Below are positions 55,188-62,665 of a stretch of DNA of 64,000 bases, piece by piece. The stretch is from Phycisphaerales bacterium (GTDB lineage: Bacteria > Planctomycetota > Phycisphaerae > Phycisphaerales > UBA1924), in NCBI GenBank assembly GCA_029260555.1, contig JAJDCZ010000005.1:1-64000 (forward strand), read 5' to 3'. The notes beneath the pieces are model-generated. The model saw only the letters and a list, made by a program, of their open reading frames with translations, did not search any database and was not told the DNA's origin. Within the stretch, counting starts at the first letter, position 1, and the number at the start of each line of letters is the position of its first letter. The translations under genes were made by a program, and so were the position numbers.

Positions 55188-56006
55188 TTGGAAAAGCAAA
55201 AGCTGATCGCATACGAAGTTGGCCTCAACCCCGGCTTTGAGATTCACCCTGCATCGCCCAGGCGAGACTGGATGGATCAGTTTCCCAATCGTCAGCCTTA
55301 CCGATGCCTGCCTCTGGCGATGGCCAACCAGGCGGGATGGATGATTACCAGCCCGGCGACGGTCCAGATTGTGTGGAACGGGGGTGTAGAGCGAGATGAT
55401 ACGAAGATCACGCCTGCGGGTCCTGAGCACGCTGCGGGGGCAGCGATGCTGCAGTCGCATTTTGGCAAGGGGATTGTGACTTTTTTGTTTCCCTGGCTTT
55501 TCAAGACGCCTGCGGGGATTGGGATGTGGGTCAACGGGCCAAGCAACTTTGTGATTCCGAACCTTTATCCATATCAGGGGATTGTGGAGACGGACTGGAA
55601 CTCTGCATCATTTACCATGAACTGGCAGGTGGTGAAGCGAAATGTGCCTGTGTTTATCAAAAAGGGTGATCCAATTTGCATGATCACGCCTTATCCGATG
55701 GGTTTGCTTGAGAGCTTTGAGCCTTGCATTGAAGATATCCGCAAGGAGCCCGAGTTTTTTGAGCGCATGCAAGCCACCGCCAAGAGTCGCCACGATGCCA
55801 TTAAGCAAAATGTGGAAGCGGGTGCCAATGATTGGGAACGGCATTACATGCAGGGGCGTGACACGCTGGGGTTTGTTGCTGAAGACCATCGGACCAACTT
55901 CAAGATCATGCCGTTTGTAGACAACACAGATGGCGCAGGTCCGCCGCCGCCGCCGCCAGGATTTTTTGACGACGATGAACAAGCCCGCACCAACCCACAC
56001 GCCTGA
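55188..56006 (+). CDS. DUF6065-like protein
   Basis: 272 residues. TTG start at 55188 with AGGAG seven bases upstream. Characteristic stretches are RRDWMDQFPNRQPYRCLPLAMANQAGW, WVNGPSNFVIPNLYPYQGIVETDW and FFERMQATAKSRHD. I recall these as DUF6065, a family with no known function; the match is from memory and moderate. The C-terminus ends in a proline run (GPPPPPPG) and an acidic tail. The VIT1-like gene begins inside its final 30 bases. Confidence 0.7.
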   Translation: MEKQKLIAYEVGLNPGFEIHPASPRRDWMDQFPNRQPYRCLPLAMANQAGWMITSPATVQIVWNGGVERDDTKITPAGPEHAAGAAMLQSHFGKGIVTFLFPWLFKTPAGIGMWVNGPSNFVIPNLYPYQGIVETDWNSASFTMNWQVVKRNVPVFIKKGDPICMITPYPMGLLESFEPCIEDIRKEPEFFERMQATAKSRHDAIKQNVEAGANDWERHYMQGRDTLGFVAEDHRTNFKIMPFVDNTDGAGPPPPPPGFFDDDEQARTNPHA

Positions 56007-56751
56007 AGCAGGTTCTGATCGAGATGATCATGCGCCTCAGGCCATCCGTGAACGACTTTCACGGGGGCCTTCGCACAGCTATCTGCGCGATTTTGTCTAT
56101 GGTGCGATCGACGGTGCAGTGACGACCTTTGCGGTGGTGGCGGGTGTTGCTGGAGCGCAGCTTCCTGCAGGAATCGTGATCGTGCTGGGGATTGCCAATC
56201 TCATCGCTGATGGCTTTTCGATGGCTGCGAGCAACTTCCTGGGCACCCGGGCAGAAAAACAGGAACGGGATCTTGCTCGAGCCAGAGAAGAACAGGAAAT
56301 ATTGACAGATCCAGAAGGTGAACGCGAAGAAATAAGGCAGATCTTTGCACTCAAGGGGTTGAGTGGTCAAACGCTCGAAGAGGTCGTTGACACTCTGACA
56401 TCTGATCCCAAGCGGTGGGTTGAGGTGATGATGACCGAGGAGCATGGCTACGGTGCTCAGACGGGTTCAGCGATCAAGGCTGCGCTGATGACATTTGGTG
56501 CGTTTGTGGTGGTCGGCGCGGTGCCTCTGGTGAGTTACCTGCTCAACTGGGTTCGTCCCGAGACGCTGAAAGACCCATTCTGGCTCAGCGCCATCATGAC
56601 GGGGGTGGCGTTTTTTGCGGTTGGTGCGACCAAGAGCAGGTTTGTTGCTCAGCGGTGGATCTGGTCTGGCCTGGAGACGCTTTTGATCGGAGGCGTGGCA
56701 GCGAGCTTTGCGTATGTGATCGGAATGCTGCTGAAAAACCTGGTTGTCTGA
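55975..56751 (+). CDS. VIT1/CCC1-family iron/manganese transporter
   Basis: 258 residues from the ATG at 55975. Family features are LRDFVYGAIDGAVTTFAVVAGVAGAQLPAG, IANLIADGFSMAASNFLGTRAEKQERDLARAREE, and C-terminal helices with MTFGAFVVVGAVPLVSYLLNW and GGVAASFAYVIGMLL. The family moves Fe2+ or Mn2+ out of the cytoplasm. The long cytoplasmic hairpin (ILTDPEGEREEIRQIFALKGLSGQTLEEVVD) carries the metal-binding acidic residues of the family. It overlaps the DUF6065-like gene by 32 bases. Confidence 0.88.
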   Translation: MNKPAPTHTPEAGSDRDDHAPQAIRERLSRGPSHSYLRDFVYGAIDGAVTTFAVVAGVAGAQLPAGIVIVLGIANLIADGFSMAASNFLGTRAEKQERDLARAREEQEILTDPEGEREEIRQIFALKGLSGQTLEEVVDTLTSDPKRWVEVMMTEEHGYGAQTGSAIKAALMTFGAFVVVGAVPLVSYLLNWVRPETLKDPFWLSAIMTGVAFFAVGATKSRFVAQRWIWSGLETLLIGGVAASFAYVIGMLLKNLVV

Positions 56752-56793
56752 TCAGCAAGGTGGTGAATGCTGTTGACGGGGCTATGGTGAAAC

Positions 56794-57642
56794 ATGCGAT
56801 TGACTTTCCTAGGCACAGGGACCAGTTCGGGGGTGCCTGCCATTGGGTGTGAGTGCGCGGTGTGCCAGTCGGATGATCCACGGGACCAAAGGCTTCGGAC
56901 CAGTGCAGTACTTCAATATATGGATCGGCAGAAAAAGCCTCGGACGATTCTGCTGGATGCAGGTCCTGATCTGCGTGAGCAAGCTCTGGCAGCGGGACTG
57001 AACCGGTGCGATGCGATCTTTTTTACACACAATCATGTGGATCACACCTTTGGGCTTGACGAAGTGCGCCGATTTAATGTGCTGATGGACGAGCCGATTG
57101 ATATCTTTGCAAACAAACGCACAATGGAGCATCTTCAGCGGGTCTACAAGCATATTTTCGATCAATACAACAATGTCAACAAGAGCTTTGTTGCGACGCT
57201 GATCCCCCATGAGGTTCAGCCCATGCAGCCTGTGCAGCTGCACGACATGAAACTGACACCGATTCCGTTGTTGCATGGGAGGCTTGAGATTCTGGGCTAT
57301 CGCATCGAGCCATTGCAGGCATTTGCTCAGGAAACTGATCAGGATGGGTCTATTTTCCCGCTGGCGTATTGCACGGATGTGTCCGCGATCCCCAGCGAGA
57401 GCTGGTCGATGCTCAAGGGATTGAGCACGCTGGTGCTTGATGCCTTGCGATTTCGGCATCATCCAACGCATATGACGGTGGACCGGGCGGTTGAGGTGGC
57501 CCAGCGCGTGGGTGCAAAGCAGACCTGGTTTGTGCATATGGCCCACGCCATCAGCCATGCTGAGGTTGATGCGTCGCTGCCCGAAGGGATCAAACTGGCC
57601 TATGACGGGCTGACGATCGGGGATCAAGAGAAAATCGATTAA
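56794..57642 (+). CDS. MBL-fold hydrolase, PhnP-like
   Basis: 282 residues. Metal site HxHxDH is in FFTHNHVDHTFGLDE (79-84). The N-terminal IGCECAVCQSDDPRDQR gives the extra zinc ligands typical of PhnP and related phosphodiesterases. YCTDVSAIP holds the later Asp ligand. PhnP cuts cyclic ribosyl phosphate in phosphonate use, but no other phn gene is present, and this family also occurs as general cyclic phosphodiesterases. Its stop codon overlaps the stop of the next gene on the other strand by 3 bases. Confidence 0.85.
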   Translation: MRLTFLGTGTSSGVPAIGCECAVCQSDDPRDQRLRTSAVLQYMDRQKKPRTILLDAGPDLREQALAAGLNRCDAIFFTHNHVDHTFGLDEVRRFNVLMDEPIDIFANKRTMEHLQRVYKHIFDQYNNVNKSFVATLIPHEVQPMQPVQLHDMKLTPIPLLHGRLEILGYRIEPLQAFAQETDQDGSIFPLAYCTDVSAIPSESWSMLKGLSTLVLDALRFRHHPTHMTVDRAVEVAQRVGAKQTWFVHMAHAISHAEVDASLPEGIKLAYDGLTIGDQEKID

Positions 57643-58484
57643 AGAAGTGGCAGAGGTGCCATTCCCGCAGATCCAGAAACAAGAAGGGAATATGGCAGCC
57701 ACTGGTTGATTTCATGGTCATAATAAAAACTGAATCGAACCGCACTCTTTGAGCCTTGGGAATACTGCACAGCAAACATTATCCACACGGTATCTGAATC
57801 AGAAATTTGATCGGCTTTGTCCGGGGTTGGATATCCCAGTGGAGGCACAAACATGCTCACGGCTCCAGCCCAACTGTGATGTGGCCAGTTGATTCCAGAT
57901 TGTGCAGTCAAGCCATGGCCAATCTGAATCGAAGCGACATTTACCTTGTCCCATTCAACACGCCTTCGTTTTGCCTGCTCCCAGAGCAAACCTGACTTAT
58001 CTTTAACGCTGAGGACACTAAAATCTTTTGGAATCACGCCTTTGAAATTGTCATACAATGCGTATTGATCTGCCCGGTTGCTGGCCATATCTCCAAGAAG
58101 GCATCCCTTTATAGTCATCAACTGGTAGTAAGGTTCAAACTGATTCATCGCCTGGCTGAATAAGACTACTTCCAGATCATCCCAAAGGCTGTCCAATAGG
58201 CTCTGGTCTGTTCGAAGTGCTTTTTTTGCTTTGTCAGAAGCGATATCAACAATAACATTGACCAGCCTGGACACTGATTTCTCATCTTTGCGAACGACCT
58301 GAATCCAAGCAGCGTTCGCTTCATTCAGACCATACTGGAGTTTCAGATCAGTATCGTCATTGTCTTTGCTCGTTTGTTCGGAAGAAGTCTTTGTGGGGGG
58401 ATCCTTCCAAACGCTGCCAGAAGTGATCGAAGAATATACGCACACAGCGCAAATATCCGAAACTATACACATACGCAGGGCCAT
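57639..58484 (-). CDS. Putative secreted partner of the cysteine-rich protein
   Basis: 281 residues from the ATG at 58484, which has GGAGGA 10 bases upstream. The frame is open to 58613. The N-terminus MALRMCIVSDICAVCVYSSITSGS looks like a signal peptide. The mature part is largely helical at first (DDTDLKLQYGLNEANAAWIQVVRKDEKSVSRL), then beta-rich with DSDTVWIMFAVQYSQGSKSAVRFSFYYDHEINQW. No family is recognised. The gene begins 4 bases after the stop of the upstream cysteine-rich gene, so both are coupled. The DNA is AT-rich. Confidence 0.62.
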   Translation of the reverse strand: MALRMCIVSDICAVCVYSSITSGSVWKDPPTKTSSEQTSKDNDDTDLKLQYGLNEANAAWIQVVRKDEKSVSRLVNVIVDIASDKAKKALRTDQSLLDSLWDDLEVVLFSQAMNQFEPYYQLMTIKGCLLGDMASNRADQYALYDNFKGVIPKDFSVLSVKDKSGLLWEQAKRRRVEWDKVNVASIQIGHGLTAQSGINWPHHSWAGAVSMFVPPLGYPTPDKADQISDSDTVWIMFAVQYSQGSKSAVRFSFYYDHEINQWLPYSLLVSGSAGMAPLPLL

Positions 58485-58488
58485 TGAA

Positions 58489-58836
58489 TTAGCTTCCTCC
58501 ATTCTCAACGCATGCATACATTGGTGGATATACCCAAAAATTTGTTTCACAATGTGATCCGGGATTACAACAAGTTCCCTGCCCAGAACCAGTACTGCAG
58601 TATATGTACCCACAACAAGTTTGGTTCCCGTAACATTGCATCAATGTCTTGAAAACTGGGCCACATGTTGCTCCACACCAGAATGATCCTCCGGGAACAT
58701 GGCTCTCAGCAACCAGTTCGATTGGAACTTCCGTTGGATCTGGCGATGGCGGGTTCGCTTCAACGAGTGTATTTTGTGCTCCAAAACCAACTGAAAGCAT
58801 AATCAACAAAGATGCACATGAAATTGAACCTACCAT
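58489..58836 (-). CDS. Cysteine-rich secreted peptide
   Basis: 115 residues from the ATG at 58836, which has AAAGGAG nine bases upstream. The frame is open to 58890. Signal peptide MVGSISCASLLIMLSVGFGA. After an acidic/proline-rich linker come ten Cys in about 60 residues with spacing C-x3-C-x9-C-x5-CC-x4-C-x8-CC-x5-C-x12-C. Two CC pairs suggest a disulfide-rich fold, but the pattern matches no family I know. Co-oriented with the partner at 57639. The region is AT-rich, and foreign origin is possible. Confidence 0.68.
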   Translation of the reverse strand: MVGSISCASLLIMLSVGFGAQNTLVEANPPSPDPTEVPIELVAESHVPGGSFWCGATCGPVFKTLMQCYGNQTCCGYIYCSTGSGQGTCCNPGSHCETNFWVYPPMYACVENGGS

Positions 58837-59611
58837 AACGATTGACTCCTTTAAAACAGTGAAATGCCTTTTTAAACACTCTATGTACAACCTACCCCCC
58901 TCCCCCTATCCATCTGTCAAGGCTTTTTTGTCTATTTTGGCATTTTTATTGGACATATTTGTCTTGCCCTTGCTAATGGGGTCATTCTGATCAACTGGAT
59001 GTATCTCAAAGTGGCTGGACATCCTCTCAATGAAATAGCCTTTGATTCAAGAGTTGGTTTTGATCGGACTTATGGAATAAATCGAGTACAAAATCCGTTT
59101 TGACACAGTTAGTAGACTTTGTACGAACCGCAAGCAGCAAGAATGCGAAGACAGATTAAAGTAAAGGCGAGTGATCGGTCGAATGAACTGCTCGCCTGTT
59201 CCCACAAACGAGGAACAAAGGGGGCCACTATGGCACACGACACGCACGACGCAGCGGCTGAGGAAATCCAGGTCACCGGACTCGCATCAGCGTTTCCCAT
59301 GTCTCCCGCGGGAGAGGTACCCAGCACATTACCCGGCAGGGTAGAGGATTCACACGGCCCCAAGCCTGCGGGCTCAACGCATACCTCAGGTCAGCATAAA
59401 ACTGCGTCCGCGTAGGTTATCTGTGTCTGACAGAGCAGCAAGACTTGCGCATCTGCCTGTTTTATGCCTGAGCACTTTGGCTGATCGCGCATTGAGTCTG
59501 GTCTTGCATTGGGTCCATTCACTTAATTGGTGCTGATTGGGCTTTGAAAGGTGAGGTTTTCGCTGCTTGTTGAGCACACATCTGGCTGTGGTGAGCCTAG
59601 ACTCGTGCCCT
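58837..59611. other. 775-base gap between the cysteine-rich gene and atpG
   Basis: The left half (to about 59110) is AT-rich without a good open frame. A perfect 7-base stem (AGGCGAG 59165-59171 with CTCGCCT 59191-59197) could form a hairpin before a possible small ORF at 59230. The right half carries the promoter for atpG. No known RNA family was recognised here. It is more likely a relic or an unrecognised small-RNA locus than empty spacer, but this is an inference. Confidence 0.45.
59230..59415 (+). CDS. Possible small protein
   Basis: 61 codons from ATG with a G-run (AGGGGG) about 6 bases upstream. It reads MAHDTHDAAAEEIQVTGLASAFPMSPAG..., a soluble, low-complexity peptide with no signal or membrane helix. 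Codon third-position bias is weak. It may be spurious. Confidence 0.25.
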   Translation: MAHDTHDAAAEEIQVTGLASAFPMSPAGEVPSTLPGRVEDSHGPKPAGSTHTSGQHKTASA

Positions 59612-60487
59612 ATGGCTCAGACAAGAGATATCAAGAAGCGGATCAAGGCGGTTGGAAACATCAAACGCATCACGCGGACGATGCAGATGATCGCAACCAG
59701 CAAGTTTGCCAAGGCGGTTCAACGGGCCACCGAGACCAAGCCTTATACCGAAGGCGTGTTTCATCTGGTGACAGAACTTGCTGAAACTGCAGGTGATATC
59801 ACGCATCCACTCATCACGGGGACAGATTCCAAGGATGCAAAGGATCTGACGCTGGTGATGTGCTCTGACCGTGGACTTTGTGGTCCATACAACGGCACAA
59901 TTTTGCGCCTTGCTCTTTCAAAGCTGAAAAATGCTGATCCTGAGCACTCGCTTATCGATCTGGTGGGCAAGAAAGGCGCTTCGTTTTTGAAGTTCAATGG
60001 CGTGCATGTTGACGAGCACCACCAGCAGTTTGGTGACAAGCCTGAAGTTGATGATGTTGATCGGCTGGCGCAGAGCTACATGGATCGATTCATTGCTGGC
60101 GAGCTGGCATCAGTTCGGGTGATCTACATGCGATTTGTTTCGGCCGGCCGCCAGGAGCCGGAGGTGATGCAGCTTTTGCCCCTGAAACCACCAGCAGCAA
60201 AAGAGTCGCAAGAAAGCACAGGCTCAGCGGTGCTATATGAGTTCAGCCCCGAGATTGATGAACTGCTCGATGAACTTCTCCCTGCAGCTGTTCGGGCGAC
60301 GCTGTTCCAGTGTTTTAACGATGCGGTGGTTTCTGAGCACATCGCCCGCATGGTGGCGATGAAGGCAGCGACGGACAACGCGGGCAAGATGGGGACGAGC
60401 CTCAAGCGCAAGTTCAATCGCGCCCGTCAGAGCCAGATTACCACAGAGTTGACCGAGATCATCTCCGGTGCTGCAGCTCTGGAATAG
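59612..60487 (+). CDS. atpG: F0F1 ATP synthase subunit gamma
   Basis: 291 residues from the ATG at 59612 ([32 protein letters not shown]), the correct family start. A longer frame to 59567 is not typical. Subunit gamma is the rotating shaft of F1. Family motifs are the N-terminal coiled helix, [17 protein letters not shown] and the C-terminal [38 protein letters not shown]. An insertion near [16 protein letters not shown] is longer than in E. coli. None of the other atp genes is beside it; atpA is 9 kb away on the opposite strand. Confidence 0.96.
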   Translation: [291 protein letters not shown]

Positions 60488-60535
60488 TGCTTTCCTGCAT
60501 CAACACGCACGTGATCAGATTGAAGGGCGTTTGCG

Positions 60536-60560
60536 AACGAGCCGCGACCGTGAGGGAGCG
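60536..60560 (+). repeat. Intergenic repeat, copy 5 (left arm of an inverted pair)
   Basis: Exact core AGCCGCGACCGTGAGGGAG within AACGAGCC... It pairs with the inverted arm at 60588-60611 to form a hairpin of about 24 bp with a 27-base loop. Confidence 0.92.
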
Positions 60561-60617
60561 TGTATCGTAGAGATCCTTGGCAAAAAACGCTCCCTTACGG
60601 TCGCGGCTCGTTTTTTT
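60561..60617 (+). terminator. Long hairpin after atpG, made from two intergenic repeats, followed by a T-run
   Basis: The arms are 60536-60560 and 60588-60611, and seven T follow at 60611-60617. This can act as an intrinsic terminator for atpG on the plus strand. On the minus strand it lies just downstream of the threonine aldolase stop codon, but no T-run follows there. It shows the repeat being used, or tolerated, in a terminator position. Confidence 0.65.
60588..60611 (-). repeat. Intergenic repeat, copy 6 (right arm of an inverted pair)
   Basis: Minus-strand reading AACGAGCCGCGACCGTAAGG followed by GAGCG, with one change (T to A... GTAAGGG) from the left arm. Confidence 0.9.
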
Positions 60618-61656
60618 ATGATGTTGAGTTGATGGCGTTTACAATGGCGTTTGCGGCTCTTTCCGGGTCGTGTGCATCCATATGCCAGACTGCCCGGATG
60701 CGAGATGGTGAAACCGCCAGCGTGCGCACGCCTTGCAGCTCTGCTTTTTTGACGATCTGCTCAGCAGAGGTCCGTGCGGGATCGATATCAAAGAAAACGA
60801 TGTTGGTCTGAACAGGGCTGGGGTTCAGTGTGATTGCTGAATCAGCAGAGAGAATCTCAGCAAACTGCTGGGCGTTGTTGTGATCTTCGCTGAGTCTGTC
60901 AAGGTTGTGGTCAAGGGCGTAGAGGGCTGCAGCTGCGAGGATGCCAGATTGACGCATGGCGCCGCCGAACATCTTGCGGAAATAGCGGGCACGGGCAATA
61001 GTCTGTTCATCTGCGCACAAGGCTGAGCCTACAGGAGCACCCAGGCCCTTGGAAAAACAACACGAGACCGAATCAAAGTGCTGAGCGATATCACCCGGTT
61101 TGCAGCCTAGAGCTGTGCATGCATTCCAGAGCCTGGCACCATCCAGATGCCTGCGCAGACCGGCATCTGCAGCAGCTTGTGTGACAGACTCGATGAGATC
61201 CAGAGGCCAGACTGATCCGCCGCCATCGTTACAAGTGTTTTCGATCGCCAGGAGCTGAGTTTTTGGAAAGTGGATATTGCGGGGTCGGATGGCACCCAGA
61301 ACATCCTCAGCATTGAAAAGACCCAGTGGCCCTTGCAGAGCGTGAATCATGACACCTGAGAGGGCAGCGGGAGCGCCGGATTCATAGCGAATGATGTGCG
61401 CGAGCTGATGGCAGATGATTTCATCACCGGGCTGGGTTTGAGAGCGGATGGCGAGTTGGTTTGCCATGGTGCCACTGGGCACGAAACAGGATGCGGGTTT
61501 GCCCATGAGGGTGGCGATGTGGGCTTCGAGCTTTTGCACTGTGGGGTCATCGCCCAGGACATCATCACCGAGTTCTGCTTGAACCATGGCGTTGATCATG
61601 GCGGGCGAGGGACGGGTAACGGTATCACTTCGCAGGTCGATTGTTTTCTGATTCAT
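60616..61656 (-). CDS. ltaE: Low-specificity L-threonine aldolase
   Basis: 346 residues from the ATG at 61656 (MNQKTIDLRSDTVTRPSPAM); an ATG four codons upstream at 61668 is equally possible. PLP-dependent; splits threonine to glycine and acetaldehyde. Fold-type I motifs are IDLRSDTVT, GDDVLGDDPTVQKLEA, FVPSGTMANQLAIR, and the Schiff-base lysine in CCFSKGLGAPVGS. HLDGARLWNA is also conserved. Its stop is next to the atpG terminator on the opposite strand. Confidence 0.92.
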   Translation of the reverse strand: MNQKTIDLRSDTVTRPSPAMINAMVQAELGDDVLGDDPTVQKLEAHIATLMGKPASCFVPSGTMANQLAIRSQTQPGDEIICHQLAHIIRYESGAPAALSGVMIHALQGPLGLFNAEDVLGAIRPRNIHFPKTQLLAIENTCNDGGGSVWPLDLIESVTQAAADAGLRRHLDGARLWNACTALGCKPGDIAQHFDSVSCCFSKGLGAPVGSALCADEQTIARARYFRKMFGGAMRQSGILAAAALYALDHNLDRLSEDHNNAQQFAEILSADSAITLNPSPVQTNIVFFDIDPARTSAEQIVKKAELQGVRTLAVSPSRIRAVWHMDAHDPERAANAIVNAINSTS

Positions 61657-61735
61657 AGACCAAACCATAGCAGGTTGCCTGGACGAGAAAACAAGATACT
61701 CTGGGCGAGGGATGCCTGAGAGTGAGTTATGAGAA

Positions 61736-61763
61736 GACCACTCCCTGACGGTCGTGGCTCGTT
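61736..61763 (-). repeat. Intergenic repeat, copy 7 (direct pair)
   Basis: Minus-strand AACGAGCCACGACCGTCAGG followed by GAGTGGTC. Lies 52 bases from the next copy in the same orientation, so this site has a direct, not inverted, pair. Confidence 0.85.
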
Positions 61764-61787
61764 AAATCGGACTTTATTGTGAATGAG

Positions 61788-61815
61788 GACCATTCCCTTA
61801 TGGTCGCAACTCGTT
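61788..61815 (-). repeat. Intergenic repeat, copy 8 (direct pair)
   Basis: Minus-strand AACGAGTTGCGACCATAAGG followed by GAATGGTC, more diverged than copy 7. Ends just before the stop codon of ispD. Confidence 0.75.
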
Positions 61816-61819
61816 CATC

Positions 61820-62617
61820 TCAGAAGCGTTTGTGTGCTGGTTTTGAGCGGGCAGGGCCGACGCCCATGATTGCCCGGACCAGAGCGAGATCTTCGGGACG
61901 AGTGATTTTGATATTGGTGATCTGGCCTGGCACGACATGGACCGGCTCGTTGAGCTTTTCGATCAGAGCAGCATCGTCGGTGCTGGTCAGATCGTCCTGC
62001 TGATACGCACGCCTGAGCAGGTCGGCTTTGAAGATCTGAGGCGTCTGGATCGACACCAGATTTGATCGGTCGACAGTTTCTTCAATGAGCCTTGTTGTGC
62101 TGCTCTTGCTTGTTGCACCAAGGATCAGATCGAGCGGGTCGATTTCATCTGCGACGGGTTCGCTGCTGATGCGTTTGAGTGTGTCTGAGACATCAAGCCC
62201 TGGCACGACCGCATCAAATCTGGCAGCGGCATCAAAGACATGCTGGATGAGTTCCGGGCTGGCGCAAGGTCTGGCAGCATCATGCACCGCGATGTGCGTA
62301 GCGTCTTCAGGAACCTGCTCCAGTGCATTTTGCACGGTTTGCCAACGGTGGTCAGTGCCACCGGTGCAGAGCTTGACGCCAAAGAACCCGAGCTTCGGGC
62401 CATGGAGTTGTTTGAACTGTTCCATAGCCTCGGGGTCGGCGGGACCTGCAACGATGATGCTTTGAACGAGATGTTCATTGTTAAAAAGCTCGATGGTGCG
62501 TTGAAGCACGGACCGGGAACCCAGGTCTTCGTCGATCTTGGAACGCATCCCGCCCGCTGCGGCGTATCGCTCGCCCATGCCCGCAGCAGGAATGATGACA
62601 GCAATGTTCATAGTCAT
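61820..62617 (-). CDS. ispD: 2-C-methyl-D-erythritol 4-phosphate cytidylyltransferase
   Basis: 265 residues from the ATG at 62617 (MTMNIAVIIPAAGMGERY). It transfers CMP to MEP in isoprenoid synthesis. Motifs are IPAAGMGERYAAAGGMRSKI (nucleotide loop), HIAVHDAARPCASPELI, and SIQTPQIFKADLLRRAY with TSTDDAALIEKL. Length is a little above the usual 225-240. No ispF or other isoprenoid gene adjoins. Confidence 0.93.
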   Translation of the reverse strand: MTMNIAVIIPAAGMGERYAAAGGMRSKIDEDLGSRSVLQRTIELFNNEHLVQSIIVAGPADPEAMEQFKQLHGPKLGFFGVKLCTGGTDHRWQTVQNALEQVPEDATHIAVHDAARPCASPELIQHVFDAAARFDAVVPGLDVSDTLKRISSEPVADEIDPLDLILGATSKSSTTRLIEETVDRSNLVSIQTPQIFKADLLRRAYQQDDLTSTDDAALIEKLNEPVHVVPGQITNIKITRPEDLALVRAIMGVGPARSKPAHKRF

Positions 62618-62665
62618 GCGTGTATTGTCGCTCACAAATCGCCAAAGGCCAGTCTTTTTATGAAC

